Counted from the first letter of the stretch, positions 42,891 through 54,087 are shown. The stretch is 64,000 nt of DNA from Fundicoccus sp052116145 (GCF_052116145.1 NZ_JBQKLQ010000001.1:620001-684000), one strand, 5' to 3'. Notes: generated from the letters alone by a model not told the origin. Numbers and translations: made by a program.

Positions 42891-44276
42891 ATGAACGTAA
42901 AAAAAATAAACAAGCGATTACTAACGTATCATAAAGGCTTATCCGTCTTCATATTAGTCTTTTTTGTCTGCATACTAACTGCTTGTGGTAATCAACAGGC
43001 AACTGAAACTTTAAGTACTCACTATAATCTTCCGAATGTAGCGAATAAATACTCAGAAGAAGACATTCTCAATTTTACAAGTCGTGTCAATCGCGGTCAA
43101 ACGAACCGTTATGAAGGGTTAGTCATCCGAGAGACGCCTTTGCTACAAAGACCCGCTGAATTACCCAGTGCCCTCTTCTATGATAGTGGCGTTGATATTC
43201 CCTATCCAGCAGAGGGTGTTAAGGGTTTATACTTAACGACGGATAATTTACTAGATGATGACTACTTTAACTACATCATTGATTATATCGATCAAACAGC
43301 ACTTAATGCAGTCGTTATTGACTTTAAAGACGATTATGGTCAAATTATTCCATGGTTAGAAACTGACGATCCTTTGATTCAAGAAAACTCATTAGGTCTA
43401 GTAGACTTACAAGACAAACTAAAGATTTTTGAAGAAAAAGGAATATATCCGATAGCACGTATTGTAACCTTTAAAGATTACATGCTCTCTAATAGTCGTC
43501 CAGATTTATCATTCCATGACATCAATACAGGTGAAATTTGGCAAGATGATAATGGTGCTCAATTTATCAACCCATTCTCAAAAGAAGTATGGGATTATAA
43601 TATTCAAATTTCGATTGAAGCTGCAAAGATGGGCTTTAAAGATATTCAATTTGACTACGTACGCTTCCCAGAAGGTTTTAATGAGTTTGCTGACACATTG
43701 GACTATGACATTGGTAATTACAGTAGTTATATTACTGAGGATGCCGAAACTGAAGGTGGCGAACGCATCATGGCTATAAATGATTTCTTAGAATATGCCC
43801 GTGATCAATTAGCACCTTACGGTGTAAAAATTAGTGCCGATATCTTTGGTTATACTGCAGTAGCAGGTGATGCACCCGATGTACGGGGTATTGGTCAAAA
43901 CTTTGCGCAAATGGCTGAACATGTCGATGCCGTTTCATCAATGATTTACCCTTCTCACTGGGACGATGGATTTTTCGGTATTGATTATCCTGATTTAAAT
44001 CCATTTGAATCTATCGATGAATACATGTACTCTGAAGCGATAGCCTTATCAGATGTATCCAATCCAATTATCACTCGTCCTTGGCTACAGGATTTTACTG
44101 CCTGGTATAAAATCCCCGGAACGTTCCAAGAATATGGTACTCAACAAGTTCAAGAACAGATTGTTGCCTTACAACAACATGGCGTTTACGAGTACTTATT
44201 ATGGAATGCTGCCGGCGATTACAGCGAAGGTGTAGATTATGCACCTGAACTTACCGGTAATCAATTTTATTATTAA
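42891..44276 (+). CDS. DUF4015-type putative glycoside hydrolase lipoprotein
   Basis: Surface lipoprotein of about 461 residues. ATG 42891 follows GAGGTG; an upstream start 11 codons earlier has none. The lipobox is LTACG (about residue 32). The body, from about residue 95, has the GH-like TIM-barrel features of DUF4015/COG1306: GVKGLYLTTDNL, NAVVIDFKDDYG, FDYVRFPEG, and ISADIFGYTAV. Asp/Glu in FDYVRFPE may be catalytic. It is likely to act on cell-wall or surface polysaccharide, which is an inference from the fold. A terminator follows. Confidence 0.82.
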   Translation: MNVKKINKRLLTYHKGLSVFILVFFVCILTACGNQQATETLSTHYNLPNVANKYSEEDILNFTSRVNRGQTNRYEGLVIRETPLLQRPAELPSALFYDSGVDIPYPAEGVKGLYLTTDNLLDDDYFNYIIDYIDQTALNAVVIDFKDDYGQIIPWLETDDPLIQENSLGLVDLQDKLKIFEEKGIYPIARIVTFKDYMLSNSRPDLSFHDINTGEIWQDDNGAQFINPFSKEVWDYNIQISIEAAKMGFKDIQFDYVRFPEGFNEFADTLDYDIGNYSSYITEDAETEGGERIMAINDFLEYARDQLAPYGVKISADIFGYTAVAGDAPDVRGIGQNFAQMAEHVDAVSSMIYPSHWDDGFFGIDYPDLNPFESIDEYMYSEAIALSDVSNPIITRPWLQDFTAWYKIPGTFQEYGTQQVQEQIVALQQHGVYEYLLWNAAGDYSEGVDYAPELTGNQFYY

Positions 44277-44289
44277 TTCAATCTAAATG

Positions 44290-44342
44290 AAAACACCCAA
44301 TTTCGGAACTTTTAATGGTCGTTCCTTAGTTGGGTGTTTTTT
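44290..44342 (+). terminator. Terminator of the lipoprotein unit
   Basis: AAAACACCCAA/TTGGGTGTTTT outer stem with GGAAC/GTTCC inside, followed by TT. Confidence 0.8.
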
Positions 44343-44411
44343 GATTTTTCTATCTATTCACAAGCCACTCTAATTAATCAGAACTGTCTGGTTAATTAAT
44401 CCTATCTTTGT

Positions 44412-47400
44412 TTAATTAAAGTCATACAAATCCTCTACTTTGACAGTCTCACCAAAGTCTAAAAGTACTAAATAAGCAGCCGTTACTTTATGTTCCTTGG
44501 CTTTGCCAAGTGCTTGGGCATATAAACTAACTTGAAACTTGTACTTTTTGATAATTAGAGCAATCTGATCATCTTTACTCAATTTTAAATCCGAACGAAA
44601 GCGGTCAGTTTTATAATCAATTAATACAAGACCAGCTTCTGTTTGAATATAATTGTCAATCACTCCATGAACGAGCAATTGATCGTCCTCAAGTTTTTCT
44701 AAAGTTATCTCGTCTAATCTTGCTTGTAGTAGTTGATTAGCCGGTAGTAAAAATGAGAAAGCTTGTTCTTTCTTGAGACGTGAAGCATTCTGAATAACAA
44801 ATTGACCGATGGAACCCAATAAAAACTTTATAATCGCATCCATTTGGATCACTGATAATTGGTCACTGTCAATGTAATTATCTTCCAGCATTCGTTTGGC
44901 TTCCTCATTTAGGATTTTTACATACATTGTTTGATCTTCCTCGTCAAACAAAGAGAAGTTCAATTGTTGTAAGAAAAAGTGTGTAATCGTTCCTATTTGT
45001 GCATAATCCATTTGCTTATTTTCGATAAAACGAGGGGGTTCAAAAGTATCCTGTGTATATCGTATACTTTGGATAGCCTCCGTCCCCTCTTCAAACTGTG
45101 GAAGATTCTCTTGAATTTGCTGAGTGGATGCTCTTCGGTCTTGAAAGACTTCTAACTTTTCAATTCTTGGCTCTTCATACATCCGTTTTAATTCAGATAC
45201 TGATTGGTAACTTGAGGTATGCGTAGATAATTCATGAACATAAGGCTCTCTCATCAAACGATCGATTCTTTCAACTACTGGATGAGCTGAATCTTCGACT
45301 TGTTTAATCGTCTGATTAAATTGAGTGACCCATTGTTCTGGTGTAATGAAAAAAGATGCTTCAATATCAACAAATTGCTTGTCCTTAATCATCGCATCAT
45401 TAATAAACTCAATCTTAACTTGTTCACGTTTAAAATGAGTGACAGATTTCTGTTGTGTTTGATCTAGTGCTAATGCTTGTCTAATCCAATCGAGCCAAGT
45501 CGATGCATTTTGTCTTTCTTGTGTATCTGCTAAGATTGACGCTCTACTTGCTAATTGACGTGTCTTATCAGATTTCTCTTCCCAATCATCCGCATTTTTT
45601 ATCGAACCAACTATAATAAGTTTTTGCTCACAACGGGTTAAAGCAACATATAATTTACGCATTTCCTCTGCTTTAGACTGACTCTCTTGTTGAATTCTTA
45701 ATGCTTGTTTTGAAAGAGATGGATATTGTAGCAAGTCTTCATAATCATAAAAGTCTGTTGCAATACCATAATCTTTCGATGCAATATATCGTTTATGAGT
45801 GATGTCTCTTAAGTTAAATTTTTTCCCAGTGTTAATTAAGTAAACAATAGGAAATTCTAAGCCTTTACTTGCATGGACTGTCATCGTTCGAATAACATTT
45901 TGATCCTCGGCTAAAATCACTGGTTCCGCCAAATCGTTTTCTGTTTGCATCACTTTTTCTATATAATTTACAAAACCAAACAAGCCTTTGAAACTACTAT
46001 CTTCAAATTCAGCCGCCTTTTGATAAAAAGCATGTAAATTGGCTTGTCTTTGTGGACCATTACTCAAACCTGATACGTAATCTAAGAAGTTTGTCTCTTG
46101 ATAGATGGTCCAGATTAGTTCAACTAAAGAAACTTCACTAGCAATAGAACGCCAATGTTTCAATTGGGCAAAGAAACGTGTTAACTGTTGTTGAATGAGA
46201 GGGTCCGCTTGTTTATTTTCCTTTGACTGATAATGCGCACATGCGGTATAGAATAATCCACTCGGCTGCTCGATTCGAATTTTACTCAACATTTCATCAC
46301 TTAAACCAACAAAAAACGACTTCAAAATTGCGACGAGTGGAATATCCTGTAAAGGATTATCAATTAACTTGAGTAGCGCAATCATTAAACGTATTTCTTG
46401 TCTCTGAAAATAATTCTCCACTTTTTGTGTTAAAACTGGCAGATGATAGTGTTCAAATACTTGTTGAATAGGCAAAAATGGGCTTCGCGTAGAACTCAGC
46501 AACACAATATCTTTAAATGTGGCTAAACGCATTTGTTTTGACTGCTTGTCATATACTTCAAAACCGTCTGCAATTTTTTTCTGAATGTCTTGAGCCACAA
46601 GATGTACCTCAGCTTCGAGTGAAGATTCGTAGTTTAGTAAGTCTTCTTCTAAAGCAGATTCATTGGCATCATCATCCATTTCTTTTTGATATAGAAGTAA
46701 GTCGATATCAAACATCGAATCACCAGCTGGCGGTAAAAACGAAAGATTCCCTGTCTTTAGAGATTCTTGAACCCCGTAATCCATCTCACCGAATTCAGTA
46801 TCCATGATACGTTCAAATAAATAGTTGGTAAACTGTAAGACTTCATCTCGCGAGCGATAGTTCTTATCAAGAACTATTAGATCTCCACCTTCTCCTCGAT
46901 CATACGCACGATATTTTTTTAAGAATAAACTAGGCTCTGCCATACGGAAACCGTAAATAGATTGTTTGACATCCCCTACCATAAACATATTTCCTAATAA
47001 ATCTGTTCGATAATCATGAGCGAGCCAACTGAGAATAGTTGCTTGGATATCATTGATGTCTTGATATTCGTCCACCATGACCTCTTTAAATTGATTCTGA
47101 AAATACAATGCTGCAGGACTGGCTTCACGTCTTTTACTGTCCGGATGATAAGGTGCTAGAATATCAAGCGTTAGGTGTTCCAAGTCATTATAATCAATAA
47201 TATTTAGTTGTCTCTTGTGACGCATTAGATATTCCGAAAATAACAATGTAAGTGTGCTTAATTGTTGGATAATTGGTGAGATATGTTCCTCAATTTTGAC
47301 AGTATCTTCATAACTAAAATGAAATAGCGTCGCTAGTCGATCAGACATAATTTTCTTAGCGTCATCACGAAAGCCTTTCATTAAGCTGACTATATCAAAG

Positions 47401-48338
47401 TCATCGTCCGTTTTTTTCGTCGACGGCCAACGTTCAAACTTTAAATGCCCCATTAAATGCATAATGCTTTCTAAATCATCTGAGTAATTGGCTTCAAGTA
47501 ATGTCACAATAAATTGGCGATCTGATTCCAAAACAGCTGCATATTTATCAATGGTTTCTTGACTCGTTCCTTGTACTAAATCAAACGCTCTATCTAAAAG
47601 GCGGTGTGCAGCTAAAGCATTCCTTTCAATATAACGTTTTAAGAAGTCTTGGTATAAATCTGAGGTTTTAAACACTTCAAAATCTGCCGTTAACTGATGA
47701 ATTGTTGCTAGCCATATGCTTGGTTCTGTATGAGAACTTGAGAACAAGTACAAATCCAGAACCATATCGAACAAAGCTTGGTCGCTACGTGCATCTGCAA
47801 ATCGATTCATCAACTCTCCTAAAGACTCTTTGGTTAAATGATGGGACTCGCTAGTCGTTTTTTCTTCAAGAATATCTGACAAAACATTCTGCCATACCTC
47901 CTGATAGATTAATGTTTTCTGAGTTTCGTCCGTTAATAATTGAAAGCTTGGATTAAAATCGATCACATAGAAAAATTGTTGAATAATTTGTAAACAAAAA
48001 CTATGTAAGGTTCGAATGTGTGCAGTTGGCAAGAGATTGATTTGATGTAATAAGTGTCGCTGATGAATCGGGTCACTCGTTTTTGAGACAGCTTTTTTAA
48101 GACTGACTTCCATTCTCTCTTTCATTTCCTTTGCAGCAGATTCTGTAAAGGTCACCACTAGTAATTCATCTAATTCAGCATAATTGTTCCCCAAATGAGT
48201 TAAAATCCGCTCAATTAATACTGTTGTTTTACCGGACCCAGCACTAGCTGCTACTAGAATATTTGAGCCTTTTTGATGTATTGCTTGCCACTGCTCATCA
48301 TTAAATTGGACATTAGCAGGTTTAATTTCAAATGTCAT
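44412..48338 (-). CDS. addA: ATP-dependent helicase/nuclease subunit A (AddA/RexA)
   Basis: UvrD-type helicase with a C-terminal RecB-like nuclease; with AddB it processes double-strand ends for RecA. The protein has about 1308 residues. Walker A is AASAGSGKTTVLIERIL near residue 33; QSIYGFRMAEPSLF, TVHASKGLEFPIVYL and LYVALTRCEQKL are helicase motifs. The nuclease motif is VLIDYKTDRF near the C-terminus. ATG 48338 lies eight bases after GAGGAG and inside the 3' end of addB (11-nt overlap), which couples the two. It is intact. Confidence 0.94.
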   Translation of the reverse strand: MTFEIKPANVQFNDEQWQAIHQKGSNILVAASAGSGKTTVLIERILTHLGNNYAELDELLVVTFTESAAKEMKERMEVSLKKAVSKTSDPIHQRHLLHQINLLPTAHIRTLHSFCLQIIQQFFYVIDFNPSFQLLTDETQKTLIYQEVWQNVLSDILEEKTTSESHHLTKESLGELMNRFADARSDQALFDMVLDLYLFSSSHTEPSIWLATIHQLTADFEVFKTSDLYQDFLKRYIERNALAAHRLLDRAFDLVQGTSQETIDKYAAVLESDRQFIVTLLEANYSDDLESIMHLMGHLKFERWPSTKKTDDDFDIVSLMKGFRDDAKKIMSDRLATLFHFSYEDTVKIEEHISPIIQQLSTLTLLFSEYLMRHKRQLNIIDYNDLEHLTLDILAPYHPDSKRREASPAALYFQNQFKEVMVDEYQDINDIQATILSWLAHDYRTDLLGNMFMVGDVKQSIYGFRMAEPSLFLKKYRAYDRGEGGDLIVLDKNYRSRDEVLQFTNYLFERIMDTEFGEMDYGVQESLKTGNLSFLPPAGDSMFDIDLLLYQKEMDDDANESALEEDLLNYESSLEAEVHLVAQDIQKKIADGFEVYDKQSKQMRLATFKDIVLLSSTRSPFLPIQQVFEHYHLPVLTQKVENYFQRQEIRLMIALLKLIDNPLQDIPLVAILKSFFVGLSDEMLSKIRIEQPSGLFYTACAHYQSKENKQADPLIQQQLTRFFAQLKHWRSIASEVSLVELIWTIYQETNFLDYVSGLSNGPQRQANLHAFYQKAAEFEDSSFKGLFGFVNYIEKVMQTENDLAEPVILAEDQNVIRTMTVHASKGLEFPIVYLINTGKKFNLRDITHKRYIASKDYGIATDFYDYEDLLQYPSLSKQALRIQQESQSKAEEMRKLYVALTRCEQKLIIVGSIKNADDWEEKSDKTRQLASRASILADTQERQNASTWLDWIRQALALDQTQQKSVTHFKREQVKIEFINDAMIKDKQFVDIEASFFITPEQWVTQFNQTIKQVEDSAHPVVERIDRLMREPYVHELSTHTSSYQSVSELKRMYEEPRIEKLEVFQDRRASTQQIQENLPQFEEGTEAIQSIRYTQDTFEPPRFIENKQMDYAQIGTITHFFLQQLNFSLFDEEDQTMYVKILNEEAKRMLEDNYIDSDQLSVIQMDAIIKFLLGSIGQFVIQNASRLKKEQAFSFLLPANQLLQARLDEITLEKLEDDQLLVHGVIDNYIQTEAGLVLIDYKTDRFRSDLKLSKDDQIALIIKKYKFQVSLYAQALGKAKEHKVTAAYLVLLDFGETVKVEDLYDFN

Positions 48339-51300
48339 CAATCGTCTCCTCCTCTCCATCAATTGCTTCTAATTCTTTTTTCATCATTTGAATAACTTCA
48401 TTTTTCTTTATTGTTTTATGACGATAAGTTGAATAGGACTGTGTCGCATCAAAACCTGTAATCACTCTAAATTGCGCTTGTAACGCCGGTGTAAAACGTT
48501 CGTGCAAGAATGGTTGAAGTTCTATTTTTCCGGCTTGGATTTGCTCTGCAGCGCGTTTAAACATGTAATGCGTATATCGGAGCAGAATCTTTAACTCATT
48601 TTCATCAAAAGCCACGCTATAAGCATTGTAGTTCCCATCTTTTTTTAATGCGACAGGATAAATTAAGCTCTTGCTTGAACTTTCAATCGATGGTTCGACT
48701 TCTGCCATGACCGTTGGGTCGACAGTGACAAAGCCATTTAAACGGTTTTTAGTTAAGTGTAGTTCAGAGGTTTTATTTTGACCGTCTTGGCTGTCCAATA
48801 ATTCATTTGTTGCTTTTTGATAACTATGAATGATTGGCTGATAAAAAGCGCCGAGTGACAAATGATCAGCATAATTTTTCAGTGCAACCGATAAATACGT
48901 TAATACTTGTAAATCCAAACCGTAATAGGCATCAATTAGGTCAAATGTTTTATTGCCAGATTTATAATCAATGATTTGCAGATAATTTTGTTGTTTAACA
49001 TTCACACGATCAATTCGATCAATCTTTCCACTTATCGAAAGTTGCCCTCCACTCGAAAGTGGATAAACAAAACCATCTAAACCTTGTTGTTTCAAATTCA
49101 AACCAAAAATCGCTTCAGTTTGTAACGTTTCTATATTACTTAAGCTTTGTTGCTTTTTAATAAATGCTAAAAATTCGTGAAGACGTCGATCCATTTGTGA
49201 CTTAATGGCAGTTAATCGTGGTTGACTATCAAATAAATTAAAACGTGGATCTTCACTGATGGTCCATAAAGTTTGAGTAAATAGTTGGTCAAACTGTTCA
49301 CGGTCCAATTCATTAACCGATAAGTTTTGTAAAATTAACTCTTGCATAAAACGGTCCAAGAATTCATGGAAATAATCACCAGTTTTTGCAGGATTTAGTT
49401 CGAATAACTGACGCTCTTGTAATTTTAGACCATGTAATAAGAAGTGACTATATGGGTCTTGGTAATATTGTTCAATTTTTGAAACTGAAAGATTTAAGTT
49501 TTTACCAAATAATTCTAACGCAATGTTAGCATCTATATCCTCTGGCAATTGATTAAATTTAAACGTGGCTTCTATTAATTCAGTTAACGGTCTAACATTC
49601 AAGACCGGAAAGTCTGATTGATAATTCAACATATGTTTAACTAAAGATAAAAACTCTATAGAAACAGCGGATTGACTTTCGAAATGATGACGTACTTTCT
49701 GTAAGATTGGTGTTATTTGCATTGGGAAACGTCCGAAATGAGACATACTCAACTTCGAGGCCTCATTCGTTGCAAGTAAACTGGTATACGTTTGAACCGG
49801 CAGAGAAAGACCTTTAATCAGTTGTTCAAAATATGGAGACCATTTGACGTGCTGAGAACCAACATTGACAGCATAAGATATATATAAGCGTTCCGTAGCA
49901 TTAAGTAGTAATTGATATGCCAAGAATACTTCTTGATTGCTGTGTAAGGCATTATGATTCATCAAATATTGATGTGGCAAAAGGTGTTCCGAGATAGTCT
50001 GTCTATTCTCCTGTGTTAATAAAGACTGATGGGCTATCTTTTGTGGTAGGGAAATATCATCTGCACCTAGTACAAAACATATTTTAAAAGGTTGTGCTTG
50101 AGGACTCACTACGTTTGAAAAAGTGATTTGATCAATTGTAGGTGGAATAATATGATAACTTCCCTCTTTTAAGCCAGCAAATAAAATATCTAAGAAATGA
50201 TGATAATCGACTGTTTGCGTTTCATAAAGTGTATAAAATTCATCTAGGGTCTCACTAAAGACTTGCCAGACTTGTTCATGACGTCTTGAGGCATCAATGT
50301 CTCCTTTAGCAATCGCAGCGTCTCGTAAACGGATCAATTGTTGTCGGACTCCAGTCTGGTCGACGAGTTGATATAACCAACTCGCAGCTTCAGCACCCGT
50401 CATATCTTTGCGCCATTTTTCTAAAGGTGAATGAATCTTTTGTACAGTCCATTCTCTTAAACGATTGGCTAAAGAAAATAACGTTCTCCCTTCTGTTAAT
50501 CCTAAGGAGTTTTGATAGAATTGTTCTCCTTGAGGAAACAACCAATCAAATGTTAAATTAAAGAATCGAAAACCAAAATATCCATTTGCTAGAAGAATAT
50601 TCTCTAATTGACTGATTTGATAGAGATGTTCACTAATCAAATGTTCCCATTCATCTGGTGAATACGTATCAAAACTCGCATGAGCAACTGGATCCATTAA
50701 AAACAATTCGCTTTTAAGCACAAGCATTAAATCATCATAGCGCCAGTTATATTTTTTTAAATTCAATAAGCCTTCTAACCAAAGCATAAAAGGATGCTGA
50801 GACATACTCGCCGCATGGTCATAGAATAAAGGAATCTGATTCATTGCAAAAAAAGGCTCAACTAATGGTTGATACCGATCTAAGTCTCTGGCCACAATTA
50901 AAATGTCCCGGTAGCGATAACCTTCTTCCGTAACCAATGCATGAATACTATTGCTGACATGGCGAAGCTCTGTTTGAATTGAATCAAATTCAAGGAAATG
51001 ATGCGTCGAAGGTAGGCTAGTTAAAGCTTGGGAACTTAGTCTAATTTGACTATCCTGGGCCTGATTATGATAAAAGTATTCAGCGACTTGCTTGATACTT
51101 TCGTTAAAATTATACATAGAATGATTAATTTCCCAATCTTTATTGATAGGTAGTTGCAAGGAGTGACATAATTGTCGAATTTGTTGATAAGTCTCTCTTT
51201 GAGTTTGCACTAAGGGATGCCACATTTGAGAAGCAGCTTGAGAACTACTTATGGGTAAAGCGATCCAAACTTGTTGGAATACTCTAATTAAATCTAATAA

Positions 51301-51981
51301 TAATTTTAATTGTTGTGCATTAAAATAATAATGATGGTCCACAATTAAATAATGCTCGTTAAAATCTTCTCCTGAAGTCAAAAACTGACTTAAAGCATCG
51401 AAATTTTGGTAGCTAGCAAGCTGCCTATCCTTTACAGCCTCAACATAAGCACTATATAATAATTGAAGCTCAGCTAATCGCTGTGCTTCAATATTAGGTA
51501 CCTCTTGATTAAATTCTTCAACAACTATTTCTTTACCAATGGATGTGCCTAAATCCTCTGGTTCAATATTACCTTCAAATAACTCATCAAATAAACTGAC
51601 TAGTTTTTCTACAAACCCTTGGTAGTGTATCTGTCCGCGATAAACGATTAATTGGTCTGATTTCTCTAGAAGTATTTGACGAACCAACATGCTTAAACCA
51701 ATTGTCGATAGATTTTGAGCGCTCTTTAAGTTAGCCGGTAGCATAAACCAAGCTAATCTTGTAAAACTCACTACTTGAATATCTATCATAGCTGCTTGAT
51801 CCGTCTGACGTATTTCTTGAAGTTCTTTTAACAGATAGGATTCCATATCAAACTTCAAATGTTCTGGAACTAAATAATATATAATCGCCTCAGGATTCTG
51901 AGCCTTTATTTTTACTATTTGTTCTATAATGATTCTTTTTTTATTAACCGACAACTCACCTGTAATAAATTGAAGCGGCAT
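48328..51981 (-). CDS. addB: ATP-dependent helicase/nuclease subunit B (AddB/RexB)
   Basis: Partner of AddA, 1217 residues, with a C-terminal nuclease motif DYKSGNKTFDLIDAYYG that should cut the second strand. Unlike B. subtilis AddB, the N-terminus has no Walker A (FITGELSVNKKRII) and the C-terminus lacks the Cys cluster that binds [4Fe-4S]; both traits are as known for RexB in streptococci and lactobacilli. The start is ATG with only a weak GTGAG ribosome binding site. It lies 43 nt downstream of pepT, so readthrough from the trmK-pepT unit is possible. Confidence 0.92.
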   Translation of the reverse strand: MPLQFITGELSVNKKRIIIEQIVKIKAQNPEAIIYYLVPEHLKFDMESYLLKELQEIRQTDQAAMIDIQVVSFTRLAWFMLPANLKSAQNLSTIGLSMLVRQILLEKSDQLIVYRGQIHYQGFVEKLVSLFDELFEGNIEPEDLGTSIGKEIVVEEFNQEVPNIEAQRLAELQLLYSAYVEAVKDRQLASYQNFDALSQFLTSGEDFNEHYLIVDHHYYFNAQQLKLLLDLIRVFQQVWIALPISSSQAASQMWHPLVQTQRETYQQIRQLCHSLQLPINKDWEINHSMYNFNESIKQVAEYFYHNQAQDSQIRLSSQALTSLPSTHHFLEFDSIQTELRHVSNSIHALVTEEGYRYRDILIVARDLDRYQPLVEPFFAMNQIPLFYDHAASMSQHPFMLWLEGLLNLKKYNWRYDDLMLVLKSELFLMDPVAHASFDTYSPDEWEHLISEHLYQISQLENILLANGYFGFRFFNLTFDWLFPQGEQFYQNSLGLTEGRTLFSLANRLREWTVQKIHSPLEKWRKDMTGAEAASWLYQLVDQTGVRQQLIRLRDAAIAKGDIDASRRHEQVWQVFSETLDEFYTLYETQTVDYHHFLDILFAGLKEGSYHIIPPTIDQITFSNVVSPQAQPFKICFVLGADDISLPQKIAHQSLLTQENRQTISEHLLPHQYLMNHNALHSNQEVFLAYQLLLNATERLYISYAVNVGSQHVKWSPYFEQLIKGLSLPVQTYTSLLATNEASKLSMSHFGRFPMQITPILQKVRHHFESQSAVSIEFLSLVKHMLNYQSDFPVLNVRPLTELIEATFKFNQLPEDIDANIALELFGKNLNLSVSKIEQYYQDPYSHFLLHGLKLQERQLFELNPAKTGDYFHEFLDRFMQELILQNLSVNELDREQFDQLFTQTLWTISEDPRFNLFDSQPRLTAIKSQMDRRLHEFLAFIKKQQSLSNIETLQTEAIFGLNLKQQGLDGFVYPLSSGGQLSISGKIDRIDRVNVKQQNYLQIIDYKSGNKTFDLIDAYYGLDLQVLTYLSVALKNYADHLSLGAFYQPIIHSYQKATNELLDSQDGQNKTSELHLTKNRLNGFVTVDPTVMAEVEPSIESSSKSLIYPVALKKDGNYNAYSVAFDENELKILLRYTHYMFKRAAEQIQAGKIELQPFLHERFTPALQAQFRVITGFDATQSYSTYRHKTIKKNEVIQMMKKELEAIDGEEETIDDI

Positions 51982-52024
51982 GGGCTCACAATCCTTTCAT
52001 TGGTGTCAACGTTAAAACAATCGT

Positions 52025-53257
52025 TTATTGTGCGTTTAATTCGATAATTCGAATAACGACTTCTGTCGCTTTAACCATCGATTCAACTGCGACAAATTCA
52101 AATCGTCCATGCATGTTTTCCCCGCCAGCGAAAATATTTGGTGTAGGTATTCCCATGAAACTGATTTTCGATCCATCTGTCCCCCCACGAATTGGATGAA
52201 TAAGTGGTTTAATATCTAAGTCTTCCATCGCTTTTTTGGCTAATTCTACGGATGTCATATCTTTTTCAATCACTTCAGCCATATTGTAATATTGATCAAA
52301 TAATTCAAGTTTAATTGGGCGGCTAGGATACTTCTCATTGATTTTTGCAACCGCATCTTCAACGAATGTTTTACGTTGATTAAATAACTCACGATCATGA
52401 TCACGAATAATCATACTTAATTTAGCTTCATCAACTGTCCCCGTTACATCAGCAACATGATAAAATCCTTCTAAACCTTCAGTTTGTTCAGGCACTTCAT
52501 TTTCAGGTAGTAATTGCATAAAATCATTCATAACAGTGATTGCATTCACCATTTTCCCCTTAGCCGTACCAGGATGAATGTTTTTCCCCGTAATCGTTAA
52601 TGTAGCTCCAGCAGCATTAAAACTTTCATATTCTAATTCTCCAACTGGTCCGCCATCCAATGTATAAGCAAAATCAGTAGCAAAGCCTTCAGCATCGAAG
52701 TGATCGGCTCCACGTCCAATCTCTTCATCTGGACCAAATGCCACACGTACTTTTCCATGCTTGATTTCAGGATTTTGAATGAGATATTCCATAGCAGTGA
52801 TAATTTCAGCTATTCCCGCTTTATCATCTGCACCTAAGAGCGTCGTTCCATCTGTTGTGATTAATGTTTGCCCTTTGTACTTCAATAAATTTGAAAAATA
52901 AGCCGTCGTCATTACGATGTTCTGTTCTTTATTCAATACGATATCTTCAAGATTATAATTTTCGACAATCTGAGGAGACACATTAACTGAATTAAAGTCA
53001 GCTGTATCAACGTGAGCAATAAAACCAATTGTTGGAACATCTTTATCAATAGTTGATGGTAATGTTGCTGTTACAAAAGCATTGTTAGGATCTAATATTA
53101 CTTCCGTCATCCCGATTTCTTTCAGTTCATCTACCAATAAATTCAATAAATCGAACTGAATTGACGTTGATGGAATAGTTGGACTATTCACATCTGAACG
53201 CGTATTGATTTTTGCATATTTAATTAAACGATTTTGAGTTTTTGTAAAAATTGACAT
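52025..53257 (-). CDS. pepT: Peptidase T (tripeptidase)
   Basis: M20B zinc aminotripeptidase of 410 residues that removes the N-terminal residue of tripeptides in the cytoplasm. The metal motifs are FIAHVDTADF, TTLLGADDKAG, FGPDEEIGRGADHFD and the late GGTDGS and ENMHGRFEFV segments, all diagnostic for PepT. The start follows ATGGAG. It lies 17 nt downstream of the Nif3-like gene, in one transcription unit with trmK. Confidence 0.94.
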   Translation of the reverse strand: MSIFTKTQNRLIKYAKINTRSDVNSPTIPSTSIQFDLLNLLVDELKEIGMTEVILDPNNAFVTATLPSTIDKDVPTIGFIAHVDTADFNSVNVSPQIVENYNLEDIVLNKEQNIVMTTAYFSNLLKYKGQTLITTDGTTLLGADDKAGIAEIITAMEYLIQNPEIKHGKVRVAFGPDEEIGRGADHFDAEGFATDFAYTLDGGPVGELEYESFNAAGATLTITGKNIHPGTAKGKMVNAITVMNDFMQLLPENEVPEQTEGLEGFYHVADVTGTVDEAKLSMIIRDHDRELFNQRKTFVEDAVAKINEKYPSRPIKLELFDQYYNMAEVIEKDMTSVELAKKAMEDLDIKPLIHPIRGGTDGSKISFMGIPTPNIFAGGENMHGRFEFVAVESMVKATEVVIRIIELNAQ

Positions 53258-53274
53258 TAAAACACTCCATTCTA

Positions 53275-54087
53275 TTATTCGTAAGAAAAAGGATTGGTAT
53301 TCATTTGACTAGCTGTGACTGTGATATTCCAATGACGTTCATTAACCAGTGCTTGCAAATCCTTAGTTAAGCCTGGGACAAAGATTGATTCTATATAATG
53401 ACCTGCATCTATCGTCATAAAACCTGTCTCATAAAAATCATGGCCCTGGTGATAAGAGACGTCCCCAGTAATGAAGACATCCACATTATTTGCCAGAGCT
53501 TCATGCATAAAGCTAGATCCAGCTCCGCCAACAATGCCGATTACCTGATAATTTTCTTTTGGTTCTTTCTCAATAACTACTAGTTGTTGGCGCTGATACT
53601 TCTCTTTTAAGAAAACCAGCAACTCCTCTCGAGTCATTGCTTCTTTCAAACGTCCTACTCGACCAATTCCTGGATTCTCAGGTTCTTCATGAGTGACTAA
53701 CGATTGTATATCCACTAACTCTAGCTGCTGCGCTAACCAGTCATTCATTCCATTATGGGCTGCATCAAAATTTGTATGCATTGCAAAGACATTGATGTCA
53801 TGTTTTATCAAGTCAGCGTACATTGCAATATCAGGTTTATTTAAATCAAATCTTTGAATAGCCTTAAAAAGCGGCGGGTGATGCACAATAATCGTGTCAA
53901 TCCCTTTATTAATTGCTTCTTCTACAACATTTGGTCTGATATCTAAACTAACCATCACATTATTAACGCTAGCATCTAAACGCCCAAAGTGTAAACCGTT
54001 TTGATCCCAGTTTTCTGCAAGGAATTCTGGATATACAGCGTTTAATTCATTGGTTAAATCTTGTAACTGGATAATATTATTTGACAC
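53275..54087 (-). CDS. Nif3-like dinuclear metal-centre protein
   Basis: Conserved NIF3/YqfO-type protein of 270 residues (the short form without the PII-like insert). Metal-binding motifs include IIVHHPPLF (about residue 70), FAMHTNFDAA, FITGDVSYHQ and the C-terminal DAGHYIES. It starts with GTG behind GGAGGAG and overlaps trmK by 11 nt; the trmK-nif3 pair is conserved in Firmicutes. GTP cyclohydrolase-like or metal-chaperone roles have been proposed for the family, none certain. Confidence 0.9.
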   Translation of the reverse strand: MSNNIIQLQDLTNELNAVYPEFLAENWDQNGLHFGRLDASVNNVMVSLDIRPNVVEEAINKGIDTIIVHHPPLFKAIQRFDLNKPDIAMYADLIKHDINVFAMHTNFDAAHNGMNDWLAQQLELVDIQSLVTHEEPENPGIGRVGRLKEAMTREELLVFLKEKYQRQQLVVIEKEPKENYQVIGIVGGAGSSFMHEALANNVDVFITGDVSYHQGHDFYETGFMTIDAGHYIESIFVPGLTKDLQALVNERHWNITVTASQMNTNPFSYE